Under the pieces are notes generated by a model. That model did not search any database. It saw only the letters and a program-made list of their open reading frames with translations, and was not told the DNA's origin. A DNA stretch of 64,000 nucleotides from Lentzea terrae (GTDB lineage Bacteria > Actinomycetota > Actinomycetes > Mycobacteriales > Pseudonocardiaceae), in assembly GCF_003265345.1 (NCBI RefSeq), contig NZ_QFWW01000020.1, positions 435,566 to 499,565 of the forward strand, given 5' to 3'. The translations under genes and the position numbers were made by a program. Below are positions 1 to 7,045 of the stretch, piece after piece (the first letter of the stretch is position 1; each line of letters starts with the position of its first letter).

Positions 1-421
1 CCTTGCCTCGCAGGGCTTTGAACGCGCCCGGAGCGATGACGGCGTCCATCCAGGCACACGGGTTGGCCCGCCGGTGGACCTCGAAGCGCACCGGTCCGTC
101 GCCCGTGTCGAGGCTGAAGATCGTGCCGCGCGGCAGTGAGTCCACATCGAACCCGCGCACGACAATGTTCCGTCGTGCCAGCAACGGGTCGACCGGCCAC
201 GGGTCGAGTGACTCGGCGGCGATCAGGGTGATCGCGGCGTTGCGGTGCGCCCGGTGGTTGAAGAACCTGTCGCCGACGATTCCCAGCTGGGCGCGGATCT
301 CCACGTGGTCCCGCGAAACGGGTTCAGGATCGGGACGAGGGCCGTCCGACGGACGGCCCTCGTAGGCGTGCACAGGTGAGACGTGCAACGCGACGATCTC
401 TACCTCTCGCCGAGCTGCCAT
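1..421 (-). CDS. MOSC domain protein (3' end cut by window edge)
   Basis: The minus strand reads an open frame of 140 codons that runs off the left edge. It contains the MOSC-type core (VGDRFFNHRAHRN, ITLIAAESLD, RRNIVVRGFDV, and CAWMDAV with the conserved Cys near the end of the visible part). MOSC proteins bind or transfer sulfur or handle N-hydroxylated compounds, often with molybdenum cofactor; the substrate here is unknown. The ATG at 421 lies inside the 3' end of msrA, giving a 22 nt overlap, so translation is probably coupled. TTG and GTG codons a few residues in are alternative starts. The C-terminus lies outside the window. Confidence 0.8.
   Translation of the reverse strand, partial: MAARREVEIVALHVSPVHAYEGRPSDGPRPDPEPVSRDHVEIRAQLGIVGDRFFNHRAHRNAAITLIAAESLDPWPVDPLLARRNIVVRGFDVDSLPRGTIFSLDTGDGPVRFEVHRRANPCAWMDAVIAPGAFKALRGK
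335..363. repeat. Perfect hairpin inside the MOSC coding region
   Basis: Two 13-nt arms, ACGAGGGCCGTCC (335-347) and its reverse complement (351-363), flank a 3-nt loop. It looks like an intrinsic terminator stem but falls about 20 codons into the MOSC frame (EGRPSDGPRPD). It could attenuate read-through from msrA, or be a by-product of coding for a conserved G-R-P-x-D-G-P motif. No U-tract follows. Confidence 0.4.
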
Positions 422-897
422 TCCGGCCTCACGTAGTGGCACGTGTAGCCGTTCGGGTAGCGCTCCAGGTAGTCCTGGTGCTCCGGCTCGGCCTCCCAGA
501 ACTCCGTCGCCTGGGTGACCTCGGTGACGACCTTGCCCGGCCACTTGCCGGAGGCGTCGACGTCGGCGATGGTGGCCTCCGCCACCTGCTTCTGCGCGTC
601 ATCGGTGTAGAAGATCGCCGACCGGTAGCTGGCGCCGATGTCGTTGCCCTGGCGGTTGCGGGTCGACGGGTCGTGGATCTGGAAGAAGAACTCCAGGATC
701 TGCCGGTAGCTCAGCTGCTCGGGGTCGAACACGATCTCGATGGCCTCGGCGTGGTTGCCGTGGCGGCGGTAGGTGGCGTTGGGCGTGCTGGGGTCGCCGG
801 TGTAGCCGACGCGGGTGGAGACGACTCCGGGGTGGCGGCGGAACAGGTCCTGCATGCCCCAGAAACAGCCGCCCGCGAGAACAGCCTTCTCCGTCAC
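400..897 (-). CDS. msrA: Peptide-methionine (S)-S-oxide reductase MsrA
   Basis: MsrA repairs oxidised methionine (S-epimer) in proteins using thioredoxin. The protein has the catalytic motif GGCFWG (nucleophile Cys11 from the chosen start), GYTGD, and the HAEAIEIVFDP and FFQIHDPSTRNRQGNDIG-type substrate-site segments. At about 165 aa it has the normal family length. A second Cys sits in the C-terminal GYTCHYVRPEW and may be the resolving cysteine. The GTG at 897 is chosen because AGAGGAGAATTACC precedes it. A longer form from GTG 924 would overlap the stop of the upstream permease as GTGA but has no better ribosome site. Probable operon: permease, msrA, MOSC. Confidence 0.95.
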   Translation of the reverse strand: MTEKAVLAGGCFWGMQDLFRRHPGVVSTRVGYTGDPSTPNATYRRHGNHAEAIEIVFDPEQLSYRQILEFFFQIHDPSTRNRQGNDIGASYRSAIFYTDDAQKQVAEATIADVDASGKWPGKVVTEVTQATEFWEAEPEHQDYLERYPNGYTCHYVRPEWQLGER

Positions 898-920
898 GGT
901 AATTCTCCTCTGCTCGGTGT

Positions 921-2111
921 TCACTCAGCAGAACGTTCGGGGCCGGGCTCATCATCCCCGTCAGGTTGTGACGTATCCATTACGGGCGCCACCGAGCGGG
1001 CCTCGATGACCTCGCCCAGGTAGCGCAGGACGACGGCCACGGCGGCGGCCACCGGCACGGAGAAGAACGCGCCCGCGATGCCGTACAACGACGTACCCGC
1101 GGTGACGACCAGCAACACCACCGCCGCGTGCAGGCGCAGACCGCGCGACTGCAGGATGGGCTGCAGCACGTTGCCCTCGACCTGCTGCACCACGATGACG
1201 ATGATCAGCATGATGATCGCCGTGGTCAGCCCGTTGCTGACGAGCGCGACCAGCACCGCCAGCGCGCCCGCGATCAACGCGCCGATGATCGGGATGAAGC
1301 CGCCGAGGAACGTCAGCGCGGCCAGCGGAATGGCCAGCGGCACGCCGAGGATCACCAGGCCGAGCCCGATGAAGACCGCGTCGATCAGCGACACGACCGC
1401 CTGACTGCGGATGAACGAGCCGAGCGTCACCCAGATCCGCTCCAGCACGGTCGTGACGTGCTCGCCCGCCCGCTCGCCGATCAGCCCGCGCAGCCACGGC
1501 GTGAACCGCATGCCGTCCTTGACGAAGAAGAAGGCCAGCAGCAACGCCACCAGACCCGTCACCACTCCGGACGTCACCGCGCCCGCGCCGGTCAGCAACC
1601 CGTTCGCGATGGACCCGATACTCGACTTGATCTGCTCGACACCCTGGGCGATCAACCGGTCGAGGTCCGTGTCGCGCAGGTTGAACGGCGGCCCGGCCAC
1701 CCAGTCCTGCAGCTTCTGCACGGCCTCGGTGGCACTGTCGGCGATCTCCGGCACACCGGACGCGATCGACGACGCGATCGCCGCGATCACCCCTCCCAGC
1801 ACCGCGAGCCCGACGACCAGCACGATCGTCGCCGACAGCGCCGAGTTCAGCCCCTTCGACATCAGCCACCTGGCTGGCGGCCACAGCACGGTCGTGATCA
1901 GCAACCCCAGCAGCACGGGCATCACGACCACCCACAGCTGCCCGACCAGCCACGCGACCATCCAGAAGCCGAGCGCCGCCAGCGCCACCCGCAGACTCCA
2001 CCGCGCGAGCCAGCTCACGCCGTGCCCGATGGCCTCACCCTTGTCCGCCCACCTGCGTTCCCGTTCCACGCACACAGTCTGTCCTGATCTAGCCCGAACG
2101 GGTGGCGACAT
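921..2111 (-). CDS. AI-2E family transporter (membrane permease)
   Basis: A 396-aa hydrophobic protein with about eight predicted membrane segments, matching the AI-2E transporter / PerM family. It has the two N-terminal hairpins, a soluble region around residues 125-170 (ATEAVQKLQDWVAGPP), and the family's C-terminal GFIPIIGALIAG and VQQVEGNVLQPILQSR motifs. Family members export diverse small molecules or act as Na+/H+ antiporters; the name does not prove autoinducer-2 transport. The start is uncertain: ATG 2111 gives a long charged N-terminus, while GTG 2069 (VERERRWADKG) has an AGGA about 10 nt upstream and may be the true start. It is followed directly by msrA. Confidence 0.85.
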   Translation of the reverse strand: MSPPVRARSGQTVCVERERRWADKGEAIGHGVSWLARWSLRVALAALGFWMVAWLVGQLWVVVMPVLLGLLITTVLWPPARWLMSKGLNSALSATIVLVVGLAVLGGVIAAIASSIASGVPEIADSATEAVQKLQDWVAGPPFNLRDTDLDRLIAQGVEQIKSSIGSIANGLLTGAGAVTSGVVTGLVALLLAFFFVKDGMRFTPWLRGLIGERAGEHVTTVLERIWVTLGSFIRSQAVVSLIDAVFIGLGLVILGVPLAIPLAALTFLGGFIPIIGALIAGALAVLVALVSNGLTTAIIMLIIVIVVQQVEGNVLQPILQSRGLRLHAAVVLLVVTAGTSLYGIAGAFFSVPVAAAVAVVLRYLGEVIEARSVAPVMDTSQPDGDDEPGPERSAE

Positions 2112-2123
2112 GCCGTCAGATCG

Positions 2124-2519
2124 TTACGCCTGACCCCAGAACGCGTCCTCCTCGGCGGGGTCGGCGGTGAACAGCCACACCTCGACGACCTTGCCGTCGA
2201 CCACGCGCATCACGTCGACCCCAACGCCGTCCATCTCGGCACCGGAACGCTTGCCAGTCCAGTGCACCGGCGCCGCCACGATGTCGCCGTTGACCATCAA
2301 CGGGGCGTTGCGCTTCAACGTGAACGTGCCCTCGGAGACGGCCATCATGCCGCCGATCATGTCGCCGACGGCCGCACTGCCGTGGTGCACACCGGAGAAC
2401 CGGTTCGCGCCCGGCTGGTGCCACACGATGTCGTCGGCGAACTGGGCGGCGACGGTGGCGAAGTCGCCGGACTCGAGGGCGTCGAAGTAGGTGGTGATGA
2501 CGGCGAGCGGGGAAGTCAT
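2124..2519 (-). CDS. NTF2-like / SnoaL-fold protein
   Basis: A 131-aa small alpha+beta barrel protein of the nuclear transport factor 2-like superfamily (ITTYFDALESGDF, FADDIVWHQPG, VDVMRVVDGKVVEVWLF). Such proteins act as small cyclases, isomerases or ligand binders; no catalytic assignment is possible. AAAGGAG precedes the ATG well. It is divergent from the HxlR regulator, with a 16-bp palindrome between them, so it is probably that regulator's target. Confidence 0.8.
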   Translation of the reverse strand: MTSPLAVITTYFDALESGDFATVAAQFADDIVWHQPGANRFSGVHHGSAAVGDMIGGMMAVSEGTFTLKRNAPLMVNGDIVAAPVHWTGKRSGAEMDGVGVDVMRVVDGKVVEVWLFTADPAEEDAFWGQA

Positions 2520-2559
2520 TGGTTTCTCCTTTGCACTGGTGTTGCCCTATGCTCACCAA

Positions 2560-2575
2560 AGGTAACCAATTACCT
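2560..2575. promoter_or_regulatory. Putative HxlR operator
   Basis: AGGTAA-CCAA-TTACCT is a perfect 6-bp-arm palindrome in the 75-bp gap between the divergent NTF2-like and HxlR genes. HxlR proteins bind as dimers to short palindromes in exactly this position. Assignment by context only. Confidence 0.55.
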
Positions 2576-2603
2576 CAACGTAACTAACGGACGGATGTGC
2601 GCC

Positions 2604-2972
2604 ATGTCACAGACGGTGCCCGACTGGAGCGTGCTGGCCGCCTCGTGCCCCTCGCGGAAGAGCCTCGCACGCATCGCGAACAAGTGGACGGCGATGGTGG
2701 TCACGGTGCTGGGCAACGGGCGCATGCGGTTCGGCGACCTCAAACAGGAGATCGACGGCATCAGCGGCAAGGTGCTGACCGAGACGCTTCGGGATCTTGA
2801 ACGGGACGGGCTGGTCACTCGGCACGTGTACGCGGAGGTGCCGCCGCGAGTCGAATACGAGCTGACGGAGCTCGGGTTCACCTTGCACGAACCGTTGTTG
2901 GTGTTGTGCCGCTGGGCCGAGCAGCACATCGCGGAGGTGCTCGTGAACCGCGAGAGGTACGACGCGCGCTAA
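2604..2972 (+). CDS. HxlR-family winged-helix transcriptional regulator
   Basis: About 122 aa with the HxlR signature: an N-terminal cysteine (AASCPSRKSL), IANKWTAMVV, a DNA-recognition segment (RFGDLKQEIDGISGKVLTETLRDLERDGLVTRHVY), and EYELTELGFTLHEPL. The N-terminal Cys is the redox or electrophile sensor in some HxlR members, which would suit control of oxidative or xenobiotic genes. The ATG at 2604 or 2595 can be used; neither has a strong ribosome site. Its stop overlaps the stop of the convergent monooxygenase by 4 nt (CTAA). Likely represses itself and the NTF2-like gene. Confidence 0.9.
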   Translation: MSQTVPDWSVLAASCPSRKSLARIANKWTAMVVTVLGNGRMRFGDLKQEIDGISGKVLTETLRDLERDGLVTRHVYAEVPPRVEYELTELGFTLHEPLLVLCRWAEQHIAEVLVNRERYDAR

Positions 2973-4087
2973 CGAAGGAGCACGCCGTCGACGTCGGGCA
3001 TGACCGAGCCGCGGATCAGGTTGCGCACGACCGGCTGGCCGGACAGCCGGAAAGCCATGTCGCGCAACGAGATTCGCAAGCGGGACGACGGCGCCATCCA
3101 GCCGATGAACTTCCGCCCGAACTCCTGGGTGCGCGCGACGACCGGTTTCATCCGCGCCTGATAACGCTCGAACGCGCCGTCCGTACCCACAGCAAGCTCC
3201 TCGGCCAGCACGAACGCGCCGGTCATCGCGAGCGACGCGCCGTGGCCCGCGAACAGGGAGACCGCCCCGCACGCGTCGCCGACCAGGACGACCTTGCCGC
3301 GATGCCAGACAGGCATGTCCACTTGGGACACAGTGTCGAAGTAAACGTCGGATGGCACAACGGAAAGCAGCGAAGGCGCCACCCAGCCCAGGTCACCGAA
3401 CCGCTCCCGCAGCGCAACGGCAGGATCCGCGGGCAACACCGAAGAAGACGACCGGTACAACATCAACGCCGCGAGAGCCCCGTCGCGCACGGCGTAGCAG
3501 CCGATCATCCGGTGCGGCACGGTCAACATCTGGTAGCGGTAGCCGATTTGCGCGCTCAACGCCGGATCGTCCAACGAATACGCCGCCACGTGATGCCCGA
3601 GGTACCGCACGGACGACGGCCCGAAGACCAGCTCGCGCACCCGTGAGTGCACGCCGTCCGCACCGACGACCAAGTCGAAGTCTTCCAGCTCTTCAACCGA
3701 AGAAACCGTTGTCCCGTAACGGATCGGCGAACGCACGGCGTCGCGGAGCACCTCCGCCAGGTCACCCCGCAGCAGGCTGACCACTCCGTCCGCGACCGCC
3801 TCGTAGGCCTCGGTGGAGATCGAGGCACGCTCTCGGCCGCGCTCATCCACGCTGGCCACGGACGAGATCGGCGCGCGACGGGCCTCCACCGCCGGCAGCA
3901 GGCCCATCCGCCGTGCCACCTCGTGACCCGGTCCGAAGAAATCGATCATGTAGCCGCCGGCGCGGAACGCGGGAGCCTTCTCGACGACCAGGACGTCCCA
4001 GCCGGCTCGTTCCAGCCACCACGCCGTCGCCAGCCCGGCTATTCCCGCTCCGACGACCAACGCTCGTTGGGCACTCGACTTAGGCAT
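2969..4087 (-). CDS. FAD-dependent monooxygenase (PHBH/TetX-like)
   Basis: A 372-aa group A flavoprotein monooxygenase. It has the Rossmann FAD motif GAGIAGLATAWWLERAG (about 13-29), the DG motif VVGADGVHSRVR that contacts FAD and NAD(P)H, and the second FAD motif VLVGDACGAVSLFAGHG. Such enzymes hydroxylate aromatic or polyketide substrates or inactivate antibiotics; the substrate cannot be read. The gene looks leaderless: a TAGATT -10 hexamer (4094-4099, minus strand) lies 6 nt before the ATG, and the start codon lies in the palindrome GGCATATGCC. Confidence 0.88.
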   Translation of the reverse strand: MPKSSAQRALVVGAGIAGLATAWWLERAGWDVLVVEKAPAFRAGGYMIDFFGPGHEVARRMGLLPAVEARRAPISSVASVDERGRERASISTEAYEAVADGVVSLLRGDLAEVLRDAVRSPIRYGTTVSSVEELEDFDLVVGADGVHSRVRELVFGPSSVRYLGHHVAAYSLDDPALSAQIGYRYQMLTVPHRMIGCYAVRDGALAALMLYRSSSSVLPADPAVALRERFGDLGWVAPSLLSVVPSDVYFDTVSQVDMPVWHRGKVVLVGDACGAVSLFAGHGASLAMTGAFVLAEELAVGTDGAFERYQARMKPVVARTQEFGRKFIGWMAPSSRLRISLRDMAFRLSGQPVVRNLIRGSVMPDVDGVLLR

Positions 4088-4102
4088 ATGCCCAATCTAG
4101 CA

Positions 4103-4858
4103 TCACCCGTGCATGCGCCGGCTGCTCCGTCCGCCACTCCACAGCCAGATCCCGACCCCGGCCGCCACCAGCACGCCCAGCCCGAGCAGGCCGTCGGGAA
4201 TGCCGTCGTCAGGTTGCTGTTGCCGCTGCTGGGAGTTCTGCGTGATGACCTGCGGCACGCGCGGCACAGAAGGCGCGATCGACGACGGCTGCGCGACCAG
4301 CGCCAGCGGGATCGCCTCGGTGTCGGCGAAGTCGACCATCCCGGTGGCTTCCAGCACCTGCATGTGATCCAGCACGGTGTCCATGCAGACCTTGGCGTAG
4401 TCGCGGATCGCGGTGTTGCGCGTGCCGGTCCGCACCGAGGCGAGGAACTTGTAGACGCCGCCGTGCGCCGCCCGCAGCCGGTTCGCGAAGACCTTGTCGA
4501 ACTCGACGCTGCGTGCGGGCGCGGCCGCCATCTCGTTCAGCCAGCCCTGTTGCGCGTCGCTGGGCTGGGTGGGCAGCTGCACGTTCAACGTGCGCGCGAG
4601 CTGGGCGGTCCGGCGGTCGAGGTTCGCGTGCCCGTCGATCAGGTGCCGGCCGGCCTCCTGCACCTTCGGGTTGGCCGACTTCTCGAGCCCCATCCGCCCG
4701 GCGGGACCTTCCCACAGCCCGGCGAGCGCCACCTTCTGCAACAGGTCGCGCCCGGCAGGCCCCATCGGCCCGAACGGGGTTTCCACGTAGTCGGGTCCGA
4801 GGTTCGGCTGGGCGAACGCGGGTGGCGCACCGACCAGCAAGACCAGTCCGTTGCACAG
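4103..4858 (-). CDS. Secreted/membrane-anchored DUF4142 protein
   Basis: About 250 aa. The order is a short hydrophobic signal (LVLLVGAPPAFAQ), a four-helix ferritin-like DUF4142 domain (DLLQKVALAGLWEGPAGRMG, HLIDGHANLDRRTAQLA, ANRLRAAHGGVYKFLASVR, VLDHMQVLEATGMVDF), a Gln-rich linker, then a C-terminal membrane helix (GLLGLGVLVAAGVGIWLW) with basic tail. Probably cell-surface; function unknown. No ATG, GTG or TTG sits at a sensible place upstream of the signal sequence. CTG 4858 or ATT 4864 are the only in-frame options, and both fall in or beside the palindrome 4851-4863. The start is therefore unresolved. Divergent from a MarR gene. Confidence 0.7.
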   Translation of the reverse strand: MCNGLVLLVGAPPAFAQPNLGPDYVETPFGPMGPAGRDLLQKVALAGLWEGPAGRMGLEKSANPKVQEAGRHLIDGHANLDRRTAQLARTLNVQLPTQPSDAQQGWLNEMAAAPARSVEFDKVFANRLRAAHGGVYKFLASVRTGTRNTAIRDYAKVCMDTVLDHMQVLEATGMVDFADTEAIPLALVAQPSSIAPSVPRVPQVITQNSQQRQQQPDDGIPDGLLGLGVLVAAGVGIWLWSGGRSSRRMHG

Positions 4859-4863
4859 TGCAA
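4851..4863. promoter_or_regulatory. Putative MarR operator (13-bp palindrome)
   Basis: TTGCACAGTGCAA is a perfect palindrome with 6-bp arms. A second imperfect dyad, TGGTTA (4864-4869) with TTACCA (4878-4883), lies next to it, between the divergent DUF4142 and MarR genes. The arrangement suits autoregulation by the MarR protein and control of the DUF4142 gene. Confidence 0.5.
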
Positions 4864-4909
4864 TGGTTATCGGTTCGTTACCAACAGCCGACCCTGTAGA
4901 ACTAGCTGG

Positions 4910-5398
4910 GTGAGTGATGTCGACGACCTGACCGACGCGGTCCTCACCGCGTCCCGCCTGCTGATCGCCGTGTCGGCACGATCGCTGGCGGCCGTCGAGG
5001 AGACGCTCACGCTGCCCCAGTTCAGGATGCTCGTCTTGCTGGAGAGCCGGGGCCCGATGAAGCTCACCGCGCTCGCGGACCTGCTGGAGGTCAACCCGTC
5101 CACGGCGAAGCGCATGATCGACCGGCTGGTCACGTCGGGCATCGTCGACCGCGAACCCAACCCGGCCACCAAACGCGAGGTCGTGGTCGTCGCGAGCACC
5201 GCGGGCCGCCGGGTCGTGGGCGAGGTGATGACGCGCCGCCGAGCAGAGATCAGCAGGATCGTGGCCCGCATGCCGGAACACCTGCGGCACGGCCTGGTCG
5301 AGGCGCTGACCGCCTTCACCGACGCCGGCGGCGAACCGCGCTGGTCAGCCCGCGACGAGACGCCGGAGTGGGCCCGCGACCGCGCGGAAGTCGACTGA
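4910..5398 (+). CDS. MarR-family transcriptional regulator
   Basis: 162 aa with a winged-helix fold: LPQFRMLVLLESRGPMKLTALADLLEVNPSTAKRMIDRLVTSGIVDREPNPATKREV (written here as family landmarks LTALADLL, STAKRMIDRLV, and the wing REPNPATKREV). The gene appears leaderless: a TAGAACT-type -10 ends about 7 nt before the GTG at 4910. It is divergent from the DUF4142 gene and convergent with the TetR gene, whose 3' end overlaps it by 54 nt. The ligand is unknown. Confidence 0.88.
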   Translation: MSDVDDLTDAVLTASRLLIAVSARSLAAVEETLTLPQFRMLVLLESRGPMKLTALADLLEVNPSTAKRMIDRLVTSGIVDREPNPATKREVVVVASTAGRRVVGEVMTRRRAEISRIVARMPEHLRHGLVEALTAFTDAGGEPRWSARDETPEWARDRAEVD

Positions 5399-5902
5399 CT
5401 CGTCCAACGCGCGGTGCAACACCAACCCGTCGATGACAGCACCCAACAACAACGCGATGGCATCGGCGTCCTGCACTTCAGCGCTGCGCAGCCAGTCGGC
5501 GACGCGCGATCGGAAGTCCACGACCAGCGCCGCGAGTGAGGTGCGCAGCTCGGGGAGCCGGTGCGCGGCCAGGAACGCCTCGGCCAGCAACAGCGACTCC
5601 GGATCCGTACCGGTGAACCGAGAGAGGTCGTCGAGAACGCGCTCGATGCCCGCCGACGGTTCGCAATCCCCCAACGCGTCGGCGGACTCCCCCAAGATCC
5701 GCTCGGCGAACTGCAGCGCCGCCGTCGAGAGCAGTTCCTGCACCGACGAGAAGTGGTAGTGGACCAGCGCGGCGTTGACGCCGGCGCGTTCGGCGACCAG
5801 CCGCGTGGTCACCGCACCCCAGCCGACCTCGCCCACGAGCTGGGCGGCGGCGTCGAGCAGTTGTTCACGGGTGCGGCGACCGCGGTCGGCTGACTTGGGC
5901 AC
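5345..5902 (-). CDS. TetR-family transcriptional regulator
   Basis: 185 aa. It has an N-terminal TetR helix-turn-helix (RTREQLLDAAAQLVGEVGWG, TTRLVAERAGVNAALVHYHF) and a variable all-helical ligand domain. It starts with GTG 9 nt after the stop of the SRPBCC gene, so the two form an operon. The tandem dyads upstream of that operon (6370-6417) may be its operators. Its 3' end overlaps the convergent MarR gene by 54 nt, an unusually long antisense coding overlap. Confidence 0.9.
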   Translation of the reverse strand: MPKSADRGRRTREQLLDAAAQLVGEVGWGAVTTRLVAERAGVNAALVHYHFSSVQELLSTAALQFAERILGESADALGDCEPSAGIERVLDDLSRFTGTDPESLLLAEAFLAAHRLPELRTSLAALVVDFRSRVADWLRSAEVQDADAIALLLGAVIDGLVLHRALDESVDFRAVAGPLRRLVAG

Positions 5903-5911
5903 GCGCCTAAC

Positions 5912-6340
5912 TTAGCTCTCGGCCCGCTTCTGGAACGCGTCGAGCACCTCGACCCAGCCGCCCGAGTTGTCCTCGTGAGCCTTCGCCCGCAGCTCGTCCG
6001 ACCCGGCGAGCGCCGCGAACCCGCTCTCCACGACGCGCAGCCGCGTGCCGGAACCCTCCGGCGCGAGGGTGAACTCGACCAGCGTGGTGTTGTCCGCGGT
6101 CAGGTCTGCGCCGCCGAACGCGCTGGCCCAGCGGTAGGACACGTAGGTCTGCGGCGTCACGGTCTCGACCCGCACGGGGAAGTCGCCGTACGTGTCGTTC
6201 TTGCACACGGTCGTCTCGCCCTCGACGGCCGTGCCGGACGGCGCCGAGGCCACCCACCAGCCCGGCTCGGTCACCAGCTGCCACACGCGCTCCGGCGTTG
6301 CCTCGATCAGGGTCTCGCGTTCGATCCGGTCCACGGTCAC
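5912..6340 (-). CDS. SRPBCC / AHSA1-type ligand-binding protein
   Basis: About 142 aa of the START-like SRPBCC fold: RIERETLIEATPERVWQLVTEP at the N-terminus, a beta-grip middle (YVSYRWASAFGG, TLVEFTLAPEGSGTRLRVVESGF), and a long C-terminal helix. Such proteins bind hydrophobic ligands or act as co-chaperones. GTG 6340 is chosen because GGGAG lies 8 nt upstream; a longer frame from ATG 6394 would read through the operator region. It is the first gene of an operon with the TetR regulator. Confidence 0.82.
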   Translation of the reverse strand: MTVDRIERETLIEATPERVWQLVTEPGWWVASAPSGTAVEGETTVCKNDTYGDFPVRVETVTPQTYVSYRWASAFGGADLTADNTTLVEFTLAPEGSGTRLRVVESGFAALAGSDELRAKAHEDNSGGWVEVLDAFQKRAES

Positions 6341-6369
6341 GACAAACTCCCAACGTCCGCCAACAAGTG

Positions 6370-6417
6370 CAACCTCAGGGTTGCATATCCCCAAGCAACG
6401 CGCAACTCCAGGGTTGC
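6370..6417. promoter_or_regulatory. Two tandem inverted repeats (operators) upstream of the SRPBCC-tetR operon
   Basis: GCAACC-TCAG-GGTTGC (6370-6385, perfect 6-bp arms) and GCAACTCCAGGGTTGC (6402-6417, 5-bp arms) share the direct repeat CAGGGTTGCAT. Their centres are 32 bp apart, about three helical turns, so two dimers would sit on one face of the DNA. Probably bound by the TetR protein of the same operon or by an ArsR/MarR-type factor elsewhere. Confidence 0.55.
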
Positions 6418-6421
6418 ATGT

Positions 6422-6988
6422 CTAGATCGCGCTCGGGAAGGGGTGGCGGGCGGCGAACTCGGGAGCCGTCATCCCGAACAGCACCACGTCGTGGTGGCGG
6501 CCGGCGAAGAACTCGTGGTCGCGCAGTCTGCCTTCCTCCGTGAAGCCGAGCTTGCGGTGGAACGCGAGAGAGGGCTCGTTGAAGGCCCACACGCTCGCCT
6601 CGCACTTGTGGAACCGCCGTTCGCCGAACATGTAGTTCAGCAGCAGTGGCACCGCGTCTGAGGCGTAGCCGCGTCCCTTGTGCTCGGTGCCGATGGCGAT
6701 GCCGTAGCCGAACCGCCCGGCCCGGTGGTCCACCGACTGCGTTCCCACCGTGCCGACGAGCGCGCCGTCTTCGAGCGACTCGATCCCCAGGTTGAACTGA
6801 TCGCGGTCCACCGGCTTGACCGCGGCCTTCTCCGCGAACTCGCGTTGCCGCGCGGCCGACCACGGCGGCTGCACCTTGTCAGCCCTGCGCATGTCGGTGG
6901 TGTTCTCGTCGAACTTCTGGAACGCCTCCCAGTCCGCCGGCTCGATGCCGCGGAGCCGGACGCGTTCTCCTACCCAGACAGAGCTCAT
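6422..6988 (-). CDS. GNAT-family N-acetyltransferase (RimJ/RimL type)
   Basis: 188 aa with the GNAT fold used to acetylate protein N-termini or small amines from acetyl-CoA. Visible landmarks are RVRLRGIEPADWEAFQKFD at the N-terminus, FGYGIAIGTEHKGRGYASDA (motif A, acetyl-CoA pyrophosphate loop), and VWAFNEPSLAFHRKLGFTEEGRLRD (motif B). ATG 6988 is chosen because it begins the conserved domain (MSSVWVGERVRLRG); the frame stays open far upstream only as a shadow of other genes. Divergent from the LexA-like gene, sharing a 57-bp gap with an SOS-box-like site. Confidence 0.85.
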   Translation of the reverse strand: MSSVWVGERVRLRGIEPADWEAFQKFDENTTDMRRADKVQPPWSAARQREFAEKAAVKPVDRDQFNLGIESLEDGALVGTVGTQSVDHRAGRFGYGIAIGTEHKGRGYASDAVPLLLNYMFGERRFHKCEASVWAFNEPSLAFHRKLGFTEEGRLRDHEFFAGRHHDVVLFGMTAPEFAARHPFPSAI

Positions 6989-7000
6989 CGCAAGATCAAA

Positions 7001-7014
7001 CGACCACCCGTTCG
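7001..7014. promoter_or_regulatory. SOS-box-like site
   Basis: CGACC-ACCC-GTTCG differs at one base from the actinobacterial LexA box CGAAC-N4-GTTCG. It lies 31 bp before the LexA-like start and 12 bp before the GNAT start, so it could control both. The mismatch lowers confidence, and this LexA paralogue may have its own site. Confidence 0.45.
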
Positions 7015-7045
7015 TGTCCGGCAACCGGATTACTACTATCGCCCG

